DNA of 64,000 bases. It comes from Strigamia acuminata. Its lineage: Eukaryota; Arthropoda; Chilopoda; Geophilomorpha; Linotaeniidae. The stretch covers positions 806,001 through 870,000 of the forward strand of contig OX442322.1 in assembly GCA_949358305.1 (NCBI GenBank), read 5' to 3'. This document shows positions 51,435 through 62,777 of this stretch, one piece after another; the stretch's first letter is position 1; the number at the start of each line of letters is the position of its first letter. Below the pieces are notes generated by a model, which searched no databases, had not been told where the DNA came from, and worked only from the letters and a program-made list of their open reading frames with translations. Made by a program: the position numbers and the translations under genes.

Positions 51435-52483
51435 TAAAGTTTTACTCAAAACTTGAAGACTGTAATTATTTACATGTCTGACAGGTGTAGGGATTTATAA
51501 TCTCAACACCGGGGGACAAGATATTACGATATTTATGGAAATTTATATTAAAAATATGAATTTGTTGCGAGGAATTAATTATTCGATAGAATATCTTAAT
51601 TTGTGGTCGTATTTACATGTATTTTAACCAAAATACAGAGAATTACTTTGAAAAGTGATAATCTCGCGTAATTACGAAGGTACGAGACTTACGAGGTGTG
51701 ATTAAACCTCGAACCCGACAATTAATAGGGAATAAAATTCCCAGGGTTCATTGCACACAAACACTTCGTAAAAAACACGGATACTAGTGACTTCGTCCCT
51801 TCGACCCGTCTTCATTTTTCGACTCGAGAATTTCAACGCTAATTCACTTAGCCAGCTTCAAACACGAAACTTCCGACAGTAAGTAGTTTCGTTATTATTC
51901 TTTGACCAAAGAATTGAAAAAATTGTTCGCAACAATTGAAAAATATCGGCGTCTCGATAAAAAGTTATAAATTCACGTGTAGTATAAGCCTGAATCGGCA
52001 TTAAATCACTCTGGAAGTATAACTATTCAGTCGAATAGTTGAGTTAAATATTAATAATGAATTATTAAAATTTAAGTATGTAGGCACTAATTATTTAAAT
52101 CAAGTCGCGGTCGAGGCTTGCATGAATTATTTAGCGGTGAATTTTTTCGATGTAAAAAGTTTTATTAGACCAAGTGTTAATTAATTAATACGATAGATAT
52201 TTTGATACTCGGAAGTTGGATTAAATAGTTTACAAAACTAAAGGGATTTTTCTTTTGAAAAATCAACAAGTTGCGATTTTCGATGAAAATCACTGTCAGG
52301 CGAGTCCATTCTCGTGTCATAAACACAAGGGGAATGTGACTCATTAGTGTCACGTGTTAAGGGTTATAAATAACTCGAGTTGTGTATTTTCGTTGCGAAC
52401 AATACGTTTTAATTCTTTGGACTCAAGGAATGACTATTTAGTGTGGAATTATTTTTAATAAAATGATTTATTTGCGTCTGCAG
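51435..52483 (+). other. G2 noncoding region with second polypurine tract and splice acceptor
   Basis: No ORF of note. CCGGGGGA at 51509-51516 matches the 3' tract at 54735. The region ends TTTATTTGCGTCTGCAG, immediately before the ORF3 ATG. Confidence 0.6.
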
Positions 52484-54001
52484 ATGGGAAGTGGTAAACA
52501 CCGTTCAAAACGGAGTCATCGACGACACCGACATGAAAGCTCCAGCTCGTCCAGCTCGTCTAGTGACGAGCAACGCCGTTCAGCAGAACGCGCTTACATG
52601 AGGGCCCAACCGATACCGACGGCGCCCGCCTCGATGTACGCCCTGACGCCGCTGCAACTCGCAACGCTAAATTGGCTGAGCGTCCATCCGGACGGACTTC
52701 CGCTCGATTTGAATTCGATGATGCAGGCCCCGTCCACTTCTGCGCAGCCAACTGTCTATGAGTCGGCGCAATTGGCCCCGTTGGCCCAGGTAGCATATCC
52801 GCCTGTAAACGTTATCAACGTCCCGTTGGCCCCGCATTCGCCAGAATTTCGGCCGCCAACTGCAAGCGTGGCGCCTACCGTCGCCAACACGTCGAATGCA
52901 GCTGCACCGACTGTGGCAGGACAGTCAACGTCTGTTGCACATCTTCCTGCCGGTGCTGAATCTTCGGCATCTGAATACGGATGGAACGAGCCGCCACCGG
53001 GCGCTCTGCGTTATTCGGAGCCTGTTTCTCGCAACCGCGAGTACCGAGCAGCCAATAAGGCACGAAAGAAGGACGAGAAGGCCCGCCTGCGCAAAGAACA
53101 GTGCGAGCGTGACATGGCAGCCGGAATACCTCACGATTACATCGTAACGGACCAGGCCACAGAGACGATCTGCCCATTTTGCGTCGGCTGTGGGTGGTGC
53201 TGCGGTGCATCCGCAGGTTCTTCTCTAATGCGTTGTCCAAACTGCCGTGGAAGGAAAACGCGACCGCGTTCGGAGCCGTGGCGCAAGGAGGTTCAGCCCC
53301 ATGTGGTGAAAAGCATTAAGCCAAATGAGAAGCGATGTTGGGCTCACTGCCCAAAGTGCCGACTTTTCTTGAATAGTCGCGGCGAAGCGGTTTACATCGA
53401 CCCGCGCTTCCTCACCTGGGCCCGTGCTGAAGCCAACGCCGGGGTAAGAGTCGAACTCCTTCGACAGTCACCGCCGCCGTCCGAGGACTCTGAAGTTTCT
53501 ACTGAAACTGTCCAGGCCGCCGACAGCGTTGGAAGCGAGGTCGTAGAAGAAATCGTTCGACCGAGAACGATGTCGCGTGGACGAGGCTGTCTGACGCTCG
53601 ACCGAGCAAGGGAAATTGCCAAGGTTCAACGAACCAATATCTTGGCACGAGGGCGAGCTCGTAAGCTTCAACAGGCTGTTGAAACGTCGTCTAAACCCGT
53701 GGAGGATCCTCCAGCGGTCGTAATCGACGTGTCGAACGCTCCTATCGCGCCTAAGTCTGAAACTTCGGACGAGGCACAGTTCGAGGACGCCGAGGAGTTG
53801 CTCTCCGTCGTCGATTTCGTGGCGGAGTTGCTCGAGGATCTGCCGTTCCCACCTCCGAGCCCAGAGGAAATTGAAGCTCCGGAGGAAGCTGTGTTTTCCG
53901 CCGTCTCGACAGAGGCGACTGAAGAATCTGATTTTCTGACTTCTGCCAAAGTCGAGAAAAAGGAGGAGAAAGATTCGACTGACGTCGAAAAGAAAGAATA
54001 A
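52484..54001 (+). CDS. G2 ORF3: basic/Cys-cluster/acidic protein in env position
   Basis: 505 aa, uninterrupted, close to the G1 product. An in-frame ATG upstream (52463) lies in the putative intron, so the start next to the acceptor is preferred. The Cys clusters (CPFCVGCGWCC, CPNCRGRK, CWAHCPKC) and the acidic DFVAELLEDLPFPPPSPEE end are unchanged from G1. Amino-acid changes gather in linkers (for example APMAQ/APLAQ, SAYVTH/TSVAHL, QAVESAG/QAADSVG). Many third positions differ inside the Cys region without changing residues, which indicates purifying selection. Regulatory role inferred. Confidence 0.85.
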   Translation: MGSGKHRSKRSHRRHRHESSSSSSSSSDEQRRSAERAYMRAQPIPTAPASMYALTPLQLATLNWLSVHPDGLPLDLNSMMQAPSTSAQPTVYESAQLAPLAQVAYPPVNVINVPLAPHSPEFRPPTASVAPTVANTSNAAAPTVAGQSTSVAHLPAGAESSASEYGWNEPPPGALRYSEPVSRNREYRAANKARKKDEKARLRKEQCERDMAAGIPHDYIVTDQATETICPFCVGCGWCCGASAGSSLMRCPNCRGRKTRPRSEPWRKEVQPHVVKSIKPNEKRCWAHCPKCRLFLNSRGEAVYIDPRFLTWARAEANAGVRVELLRQSPPPSEDSEVSTETVQAADSVGSEVVEEIVRPRTMSRGRGCLTLDRAREIAKVQRTNILARGRARKLQQAVETSSKPVEDPPAVVIDVSNAPIAPKSETSDEAQFEDAEELLSVVDFVAELLEDLPFPPPSPEEIEAPEEAVFSAVSTEATEESDFLTSAKVEKKEEKDSTDVEKKE

Positions 54002-54744
54002 AAGGGACAAAATTAACATTCGTTATTTTTTCTGAGTGGAAATATTTTTGACTAAAAATATTCCAAGTGTTTTGTTGTGTTTGCAATTTTTCCAGTATTC
54101 TCATGAGTAGGGTGTTCAGTTTTTATTTAAAATTAGAACTAATTATTTAAATATTCTAACGAATATAATTGATTAAAAAATTGGATTCAATTTAATTGTT
54201 CTTTCCGAATTCAATTTGATTTTGCTTGAACGAATCATATTAATATATGTTTGTTTGATTTATTTACAAATTTCATAATTATTTGTGGAAATTTTGTGTT
54301 TATTTTGCTTTGTTCAAAGTGTTGAAGAATTTCAAGTTGAAATTCAATAATTTTTATGACAATCGTAATAAAAATTAGTAGTTTAGATTTTTCCGATAAA
54401 TAAAATTTTGCATAAATTTATTTTATTTGATCATCTAGATAATTAATAAGCTGTGAAGAAGTTTATTTGATGGCGAAAATAAAATTTCTATCGAAATTAG
54501 TTTTCTCGAACATGTATCCATGTTCGGACGAGTTCATTTCCGTCGCTTAGCAACCGGGAGTTGCGTTGTACAGGGAAGCCGATTAGTCTAATTGGGTGAC
54601 GAAGTTTCTGAAAGAAATAACACGATTAAGTTCAATAAAATACTTACCAAGTGGATTAATTCGATAGAATTAGGTGAACATTTCTTATACATTAAGAATG
54701 ACAATTAAAAAGTTGGTAAACTCTATGATTGTCACCGGGGGATG
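54002..54744 (+). other. G2 region between ORF3 and 3' LTR
   Basis: AT-rich, noncoding, ending with polypurine tract CCGGGGGATG (54735-54744). Nothing else seen. Confidence 0.75.
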
Positions 54745-56484
54745 TGTGATGATTACAAATCCGTATTTATCAATGTTCACAATAGATGGCGCTGTTTACC
54801 AAACGCGCGTAATTCAAACTCGATAAAACTAAAAAGTGTGATAAATAATTATTTAAACACGGTGAATAAAATATAACTATTTTATTCGACATAAACTAAG
54901 TATTAATTACTTGATGATGTTGATTCTGTTGAATCAATATCCACGTTACTTACCTGTCGAAGGGAACCAATCGGACCCTTCCGGACCCCAACTGGGCCCA
55001 TCTGGACATAGTCATATATTAGGTCCGGACTAGTGACCCACGAATCCGCCGATTCGTACACTGATTGGCTGTCGCCAATCTAGTAGTTCTACAGAACTAT
55101 ATAAGCATCAGTTTCTCACCCACTAATCCCCCTGGCTTGATAACTGTAAAATGTCTGTAATTGAATTGTTGTTATCGTTTGATCTCACTTTCTTATCGAC
55201 ACATCAGGCCACCTCAGCTCTCCACAATCGGTATTCATTACTATTGTTATTGTTGTTGTAGGGCCTTTTCGGGAAGGCCAACTCCGGTAATAGACATGCA
55301 TTCGCATGAAATGGCCCCGTAACGTTAGCCAGCTGTTCTACGGGACAGTAGGACTTCGTACGGTGGCTTAATATAACGGTCGTATACAGTACGACCTTGC
55401 TAAATGAAAGTAGGTCCCTCAGCTAACTGGCCACAGTCCGCTGCAGGATGGTTGTTGTAAACAGCCCACGCAGGTTCCCGTCTTTCTACGATTGGTCCTT
55501 CCGCTCGTTAAAAGTCGGTAAAGGCCTAATGCACAGGTAACACGCCGGGTTGGTAGCCCGTGAGTAATATCGTCAGATGTTGCGATAAATAACTACCTGG
55601 AGAATGGTAATCCAACGGCAGTGGCCATATAATATTTTACCCGGTGCTCGATCAGTGGATCCCGTCATCGTAAGGCATGCTGGCGGATGGAGGAGTCAAA
55701 TCCTCCCGCGATGGTTCTCTCGACCGTCGTGACGGTCCCCGCCCCATCGTACCCTCCGGGTTAGTAACCCGTGAATGATATATAAAATATATCATGTTAA
55801 ACAAATTACTCGGGCATTGGTAATCCTGTATTGGCAATATCTTTTATACCGGTAAGTCCATAGAAATGTTTACCTGGTGGTTGGTACCACCGATAGCGAG
55901 TTAAAGCACACAATTAAATACTCGGCGCCTGATCACGAGATCTTGTCGTCGTAAGGCATGCTGGCGGATGGAGTCTCAACAACTCCCGCGACGTTCTCTC
56001 AATTGTCGTGACGGTCCCCGCCCAATTAATATTTATACAACAATTCATTTGTTGTATTCCACTAATTACTTTACTTTTATTCATTTGGAACATGGAATAT
56101 TCTGCTGAATATTCCTACTTATGCGAAGGACTCTTCGCATTATTAGATACTCGAGCTGCGGACCAAATACGTCTCCGTAGCGATATTTGTGACGATGCCG
56201 CAAGTCAGCCGTATCCCTTTGGCTTCGCCCGGATCCTCAACCAGTTGATGCCGCCCGTTTACACGCGTCAAGAACCCAATTATGTTATCATTAATATTTA
56301 GTAATAAATATGCTAAGTCACACTAAAACTGTAAGTTATTTCTATTCGATCACGTATTCATGTTTGTAAAGGCTTCCGTAGCTTATCTCGGTTAGGTTGT
56401 TGCTAAACTTAGCAACGTCTTGTATAAACCGAATTATCTATCTTAAAAGGACTAATAAATTAGCCCAAAAGTAGAATCGTCACA
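54745..56484 (+). repeat. G2 3' LTR (1740 bp)
   Basis: Same length and ends as the G2 5' LTR. Differences seen include ACCTGTCG versus ACTTGTCG, CGATCAG versus CGACCAG, CACCGAT versus CACCAAT and GGAGTCTC versus GGAATCTC. The 69-aa ORF is intact (56092-56301). Followed by TSD AGGT. Confidence 0.95.
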
Positions 56485-56710
56485 AGGTTCAAAGCAAAAC
56501 ATGAAGTGAGTTTTTTATTTCTAAGTCATGTGACTCAAACTACCTGCTGCCACCTGTAGGCAATTCATACAAGTTATACATGACAACAACTGTGGCCATT
56601 CACATGGCCGAAAGTAAATACAAACATCGTACAAAGAATATAATACCGCTTGAATAATGCGATATAAATATACGCATATGTTAAAGGCAATTATATGTTA
56701 TACGTCAACA
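56485..56710 (-). repeat. B' 3' LTR, first 226 bp
   Basis: On the minus strand starts TGTTGACGTATAAC right after polypurine tract GAGGGGGCCGAT. It includes CCTACAGGTGGCAGC (CTCF-core-like, plus coordinates 56546-56560) and TGAGTCACATGAC. Interrupted by G2. Confidence 0.88.
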
Positions 56711-56728
56711 ATCGGCCCCCTCGCATTA

Positions 56729-58204
56729 TTAAGCATTTAGCACATTTAAATCAACTAGGAAGCGATTACAGAATTGAACAAGATCACACTTATCAACAGA
56801 TTTTGTAAAAATGTCCGCATAATTACTTTTTGTTCCAACATGCACTATTTGAAGGTTGTCTTTCCTTACAAGCTCTTTTATAAAGTGGTACCGAATGTCT
56901 ATGTGTTTCGTTTTTCGGTTCTCGATATTGAATTTCGTAAAATCCACTGTTGAAATGTTGTCACACAACACTCGATGATAGAACTTGTCGGCCAAGTTTG
57001 GAACAATTTCGTGTAGAACCCTAACAATCCACATGTAGTCCTTTACTGTCTCTGTAAGGGCTACATATTCGGCCTCCATAGTTGATAGCGTCACGTTACG
57101 TTGCTTGAAGGTTCTCCAATACACAGGTGTATTTCCTAGCGTTATTAGAGTTCCTCCAACGGAAATTCGATCATCTCTATTGTTGGCGTAATCGGAGTCG
57201 CTATAGCCAACAACTTCGATCCGATTATTTGGGAATAACATCAGTCCAAAATTTTTCGTTGTCCTGAGATAACTCAGTAAGTCCAGTAAGACAATCCAGT
57301 GGCTCCATCCTGGATTCGACTGGAATTGACTTAAAATATTGATCGCATAAGTCATGTCGGGCCTGGTTCTCGATCCGATGAATGCTAGCGATCCAAGCAA
57401 GCTTCTGTAAGGAATCCCTTCCATAAGTTTGAAATCCTCGATCGTATTTGGACAGTCTTGCTTGATGAGAACGGTTGATTTGGTCATGGGTTGCGACCTA
57501 ATCTTCACTGTGTCCAAATGGTCTTTAAATCTCAGTAAGACTTTGTTGATATAGGCTTTCTGATGCAACACCATTTGTTGTCTATGCGAATAGAATTCAA
57601 CTCCTAACAGTTTCTTAGTCTGTCCCAAAATGACCAAATCGAATTGAGTCTTAATCATGTCGAGTACATTCATTGCATCTTCATACTTCTTTCCAAAAAC
57701 GATGATATCGTCGACGTAAACGATCAAGTACGCAACATTTTTGTATTTGTAAACACAATTACACCAATTCACATGTTGCAATCCAAGTTTGAGTAAAGTT
57801 TCTTCTAATTCCATGCCCCATTCTCTGCCGGATTGATGCAGTCCATATATTGCTCTAAGGAGTCGGCAAACGTAATTCGGTTTATCCGGATGAATAAATC
57901 TCTTCGGTTGGCGCATGTATATGGTCTTGTGTAACTTCGCGTAGAGATACGCACACTTAACATCTGCCTGGATATACGACCATTTAAGCATGCAAACCAA
58001 TAATGTGAACATGAATCTGACGATTGAAAAATCCACCACGGGAGAAAATGTCTCTTCATATGACTCGCCGTAGACTTGTGAAAAGCCCTGCGCAACAAGT
58101 CTGGCTTTGTATCTGGCTATTTCCTCTTGGTCGTTCTGCTTCACGGTGTAGATCCATCTGCATCCTATAACTTTTTTTTCGGGTGGCGGTGGAACTAGCT
58201 CTCA
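56729..58204 (-). pseudogene. pol: B' RT and RNase H
   Basis: After an in-frame TGA at 58204-58202 (tryptophan in B) the frame stays open: VIGCRW, ARYKARLVAQGFSQ, QADVKCAYLYAKL, YVDDIIVFG, then RNase H GYSDSDYANN, EAEYVAL and CDNIS, ending FLVDLNVLNA. First internal methionine at 58144. It aligns to B over its whole length with many substitutions, so the two are separate lineages or old copies of one family. Catalytic residues are present but the piece lies downstream of three stops. Confidence 0.9.
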
Positions 58205-59487
58205 TACTTCACGCTCATGCATGGTGTCGATTTCATCAGTCATCGCTTGATTCCACTCGCTCTTTTCTGGCAGATTTGCTATTTCTTCATAGCGGACTGG
58301 AATATGCACTTCAAGATGATTTGCTTCCAAAATAAAATCCAAATCCAAATCATCTGTTGTCGTATTGGATTCAGATGTCTTCTTCCTTCTCTTATCTACG
58401 AAAAGATGCTCAGGAACACGAAGGTTATGATCTGCACAATAACATTTTACTTCCGGTATTGAGCGTAACTTAGGTTTTTCGTATCCTTCAATCGTGTATT
58501 CGACGTCCTTTTGCCCGGTTGGTCTAAACTTCTCCGTCTTTATCCAAACTAGTGGAAGTATAGTGCGAGCAGGATTCTGCACTTCTGCTGTCGCTTGCGG
58601 CACAGTCCTAGGTAAATTAGCTCGTAGCTTCTCCTCCGGCAGTCTGAACTTCAGTTTCAGTTGAGGTAATTCCTCTTGTTCAACTTCTTTCTTATTGTCT
58701 GGGATTGGTGGGGGTAGCGGTGGCCTGATGTCTTCATCCGAGTAATATTGGCGATCATCATTGTCCAAATTATCATTCAAGTCATCAATGTACGTCGTGT
58801 ACTTGTCGGATAGGCCCAGCACGCCTTCAACTCCGCGCCTGCTTTCAACAAACTTGATATCACTCGTTTCGCATTGTGTTATTGGCACATCCAGAATAGG
58901 TAGTCCAATTACTGCATTGCTTTTGCTCATCTGCTGCACACTGGGAAAATGAATGTGTCCAAGCCGCTCGTGCCACAATCTCGCTTCTTCTGGGCTTGAC
59001 GCATGCTTTGAACTAGTTGGTTGTTCTCCCTTCTGCTCAGCGACACTGACTCTGTTTTCACCTTTTTCTTGTAATTTCGCAATTTCGGGTTTCTTGTCAC
59101 TAGTTTTGATATAATAAAGTCTATCTTGCTTCACACCTTCCATTAACTGCCTTTTCCATTGCGGATCATAGACTTTTACTAATCCCGAACCAACTGCGAC
59201 CTTGCATCTGGCTTCATCTATGCATGGCCCCGACAGTAAATTCCTTCTCAAGTCGGGCGCGTAGTAAACTTTCTTCAGTGTAACCGGAATTGTGTCGTTT
59301 CCAACTACGCACATGGTGCACACGTTGCCAACACCTTGAATTTTGATCAAAGTCTTCTTGTCTGCTTGGCTTATAGTTCCAGTGGTTTCAGTAAAGCTGG
59401 AGAATTGATTCCTATCTTTACAAAAATGTCCAGTTGCTCCTGTGTCATATATCCAACAATTGTTGGCTGCGCCGCACTGCAGCAACT
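58202..59487 (-). pseudogene. pol: B' protease and integrase remnant; catalytic core deleted in frame
   Basis: Contains the protease motif WIYDTGATGHFCKD, then LLSGPCIDEARC and pre-integrase HERLGHIHFPS. At about 58873, DVPITQC is followed at once by ETSDIKFVESRRG, which in B lies about 240 residues further on. The whole D,D,E core is therefore missing, yet the reading frame is kept. A TAG precedes the segment (near 59490) and a TGA ends it (58202). Such an element could move only if integrase came from another copy. Confidence 0.9.
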
Positions 59488-60193
59488 ATTCCTCGCTTAA
59501 CTCCGTAAGGAATCCTACTTCTAACATTTCATTGTCCAAATCTTCGACAGTGTTGGTGTTTAAATTGTTCGTTGGCTGGAGCTGTGCTGTGCAATCTTTT
59601 GCCCAATGTCCTTGTTGGTTGCACCGGAAACACGGCCCCCGTCATGTTGACCCGGTCGCATTTCCTCTGAAATTCCTCGTGTTAGCTCCACCTCGATAAT
59701 TCGATCTGCCTCTTCCTTTCTGTCCGCCTTGATATCCACGATTATTTTGGCTACTGTCGCCCTGTTGCTGAAATTTCGACAAATTATCAGTGCCCTTGTT
59801 GCCGGAAGAATTTGTTCCTGTGCTGAACGCGTCTATGACTGATCCTAGTCCCGAATCTCGTCTCTGTTGTGCGAGTCTGCCCTCTTCGGCGACCAATTCT
59901 GCTTCAACCTTCTCCAGCTTGAAATCTTTATCATCCCATCGATAAATACTTTGGACAATGGACTGGTATTCTTGTGGCAGGTATCGGATTAGTTGAAAAG
60001 CTTGATACAGGTTGTCCAAGTCGTGTTTCACGTCTGCTAGTCTTTTCGCGGCATTGCGTATCTTTGCGGCGAATACCCCGATGGTTTCCGTCGTCGGATC
60101 ATATTTTAGGCTGAAGAATTCGTCCAACAATCGAATAATTCGTGCTCTCGAGACCAGTTCGAAGTTTGTTTTGAGCGTATCCCAAGCTTTTTT
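59488..60193 (-). pseudogene. gag: B' Gag, cut by A' and by stops
   Basis: From the A' junction the frame reads KKAWDTLKTNFELVSRARI, LLDEFFSLKYDP and the Gly/Arg/Gln-rich linker, a TGA near 59644 before the knuckle, then a CFRCNQQGH-type knuckle and the TVEDLDNEM-like stretch to the TAG near 59490. An ORF call from 60343 begins in A' LTR and is not a real start. The first third of Gag lies beyond A', outside the window. Confidence 0.85.
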
Positions 60194-60750
60194 TGTAGCA
60201 GAGGTGGAAAACCTGCACGAATTAATCGTGCAAAAACGAAGGAAACGACGAAAGCAATGCAAAAATGGCGGCGACGTCTTCACGACGTGCACTGAACGGC
60301 GATTGAAAAGCCGTGAAAAGCAACGATAAACAATCCCGCGCACTTATAAGAACGTGCACAGGTAAATAAAATCATATACTATTTAATAGAAAACATAAAA
60401 CTTACAAAAGGTTCCATTATTAGGTGGAGAAACACAGTGAAGCTTGCATGTCATGCAAGTCGCCATTTTTAGTGAAAAGATACAGAGTATACGCCATCTA
60501 GTGGCGGAAAAAACATAATACGAATAAACACAGCAATGTGCTGAAAGTTAAACATAATAAAATAAGCACAGCATCGTGCTTTAAGCACGAGTATATGGAA
60601 ACACAATAAATTAACGAGAATTATCAATCAATAAGCAATTAAAAGAGAGTATATCGAGATGTGATAAATATCAAATATAGAGTCGGATAATAAATGTAAA
60701 CAATAACATTAAGACACATTTTGGAGTAAATTGTGCAGGACACATCAACA
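60194..60750 (-). repeat. A' 3' LTR (557 bp)
   Basis: TGTTGATGTGTCC to CACCTCTGCTACA on the minus strand, the same termini and almost the same length as the A LTR (559). It carries CCACTAGATGGCG (plus 60492-60504), a full match to the CTCF core consensus as I know it. Confidence 0.9.
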
Positions 60751-60994
60751 AACCCCTCCATACTTCAAAATGGGTTGAAGTAGAATTAATAACTTAAATA
60801 GAACACGGGATATTTCGGTGTCTAATCAGAAAAAGAAAACAATAAATTTCGGAATTATCGTGTCGGATACTATCGTTAACATCACTTACTAAGCTCAGAA
60901 TTCCCAATCTAACTACACGATAAAACCTCAAATCCGGGAAAATAACAAAAGATTGTCCGAAAAACGATGGGAAAAATAAAGATGTCTTCATCGG
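60751..60994 (-). other. A' 3' untranslated region with polypurine tract
   Basis: Noncoding stretch between the pol stop (60995) and LTR, with GGAGGGGTT next to the LTR. It aligns with 23744-23990 of A. Confidence 0.7.
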
Positions 60995-62515
60995 TTACTG
61001 GCAGAAGATTCCCGCGGTGAGTGTTCGGAGTCGCTCTGATCCGAGCCATTTTGTGAAAATATCTGCTACGTTCGTTTCACCGGGGACCTTCCGTAAATCG
61101 AAGCACTTTGCCAGATACCACTTCCGCAACCAGTGATTTTTAACGCGAATGTGTTTGGTTTTCGCGTTCTCTACGTCATTCGATGTAAATTGAATGGATG
61201 CTAATGCATCCGAATAGACGAGAGGTCGAGACATGCGGTTTAGAAACGGGAGTTGAGAGAAGACGTGATCAAGCCAGTATAGCTCTTTTACGCACTCGAC
61301 GAGGGCGATGAATTCCGCTTCCATCGTCGAGCACGCAACAGAAGACTGCTTCTTGGCTGCCCACCCAATGGGGACGCTGCCGATATATGTTATAAATCCT
61401 CCGAAGCTAAGAGATGTTTCGAATTCGGAGGCCCAAGAAGCGTCGGTGTATGCCCATAACTGGCTTGTCGTACATCCGGATAATTCGATCGCGTAGTCGG
61501 CCGTATTCGCGACATAACGGAGAACCTGGAGAAGGGCGCGAATATGGGTCTTGTCGTAGCAATTGTTATATTGCGATAACGCGATGACGGAGTACTGGAT
61601 GTCAGGTCGAGTTCGAGAAGCCAGGAATAGCAGAGAACCGATTAACGATCGATATGGGAAATTGGACAAGTTCTCGGTGGAGCCCTTCTTCAGGGTCGTT
61701 CCTGGTGTGACGGGGACTTTAATCATCTTATCCGCTGTAATCTCAAATTTCTTCAACAACTTTTCGATGTAAGAACGTTGGATGATAAACACCCTTCCCG
61801 CGGATCTGATGAAGTCGACGCCGAGTAGTCTCGAAATTGGCCCGAGGTTGACGATCTCGAATTTTGATGATATTAGTCGGATGATGCGATCAAGGATGTT
61901 GTCAGTCGAGTAGAACAAAACGATGTCATCGACGTAGACTAGCATCACGGCCGACGTTCCAAAAACATAAACGCAGTTACATGCGGGAAGTTTACGAAAT
62001 CCGAGTCCTCGTAGCGTTTCGTCTAACTTTTCGTACCACTGACGGCCAGATTGGTGGAGACCGTACAGTGATTTAACGAGAAGCCAGACGTTATCCGGGT
62101 TCGAACAGTAGGCACCAGCGGGAATTCGCATATATACACGGTGCTCGAGCTCCCCGTAAAGGTAAGCACACTTCACATCAAGGTGTGCGTCTTTCCAACC
62201 TTGGAGAATCACGAGGAGGCAGAAGAAAAATCGGATCAATACGAAATTCACCACCGGGCTGAAGACTTCGTCGTAGTCGACGCCGAGAGTCTGTCGGAAT
62301 CCTTGCGCGACTAATCTAGCGCGATATCTCGTAATCTGTCCCGATGCGTCCGATTTTAATTTAAAGATCCACTTACAGCCGAGTATGGTCGTATTTGTGG
62401 GTTTCGGAACTTCCTCGTAGAATCCTCTCTTCTCGAATGTCCCCAGTTCTTCACCTATGGCTTCCTGCCATTTGGGGGCATCCGGGAATTTAACAGCCTC
62501 TGCATAGGAACCGAC
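60995..62515 (-). pseudogene. pol: A' RT and RNase H
   Basis: From GSYAEAVKFPDAPKWQEA onward it is collinear with A: ILGCKW, HLDVKCAYLYGELE, YVDD, LLGVDFIRSAGR, IGSLLFLASRTRPD, RNase H YTDASWASE, STMEAEFIALVECVKELYW, VYSDALASIQF, ending LTAGIFCQ. Continuous through the point where B interrupts A, so it is the reference for that junction. The same frame upstream of about 62515 (to 62779) is out of register with the protein. RT and RNase H themselves look undamaged. Confidence 0.92.
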
Positions 62516-62777
62516 GGCAAAAATGCACAATATGTCGTTGCGGTGGTGGGAGATTCGGCATCGGTGGGAGTTGATGCTCCATATTTCCAAAGAAGAAAAG
62601 GTCTTCATCATATAGGATCCCTTCAGCGTTGCAAAATTTTTGAATGTCAGGTTTCGAGCGCAAGCGGACTCCGGGTTTCGGGAAGTAGTAAACATCGATT
62701 TTGATCTGTCCTGGAACCTGGTCTTTGCGGAGATGCTCCTCTCTAACCCAATTGCTAAAGGGCTTATTTCCACCCAC
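62490..62777 (-). pseudogene. pol: A' linker between integrase and RT, in shifted frame
   Basis: GGNKPFSNWVREEHLRKDQV through HIVHFCRR matches A residues upstream of the RT, but in a frame different from both its neighbours. Frameshifts lie near 62770 and near 62515, so A' Pol is broken twice here. Confidence 0.85.

Larger units (their letters stand above)
42115..56484 (+). mobile_element. Element G2: Ty3/gypsy retrotransposon with third ORF, 14370 bp
   Basis: Same family and plan as G1. LTRs 42115-43854 and 54745-56484 (1740 bp each, about four differences), TSD AGGT (42111-42114 and 56485-56488). It inserted in the 3' LTR of B'. Gag and ORF3 are intact, pol carries one frameshift and one stop. 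Confidence 0.95.
42021..60193 (-). mobile_element. Element B' (Ty1/copia), decayed, host of G2 and A'
   Basis: Minus-strand relative of B: gag (from 60193), protease, integrase remnant, RT, RNase H (to 56729), polypurine tract GAGGGGGCCGAT and 3' LTR (56710 down, interrupted by G2 at 56484-42115). Its gag is cut on the upstream side by A'; the 5' part lies beyond the window. It has three in-frame stops and lacks the integrase core, so it is dead and older than its guests. Confidence 0.88.

Noticed and set aside
60194-60343. N-terminus of the ORF starting at 60343 as part of B' Gag
   Set aside because: It is read-through of the A' LTR. Gag homology begins at the LTR border.
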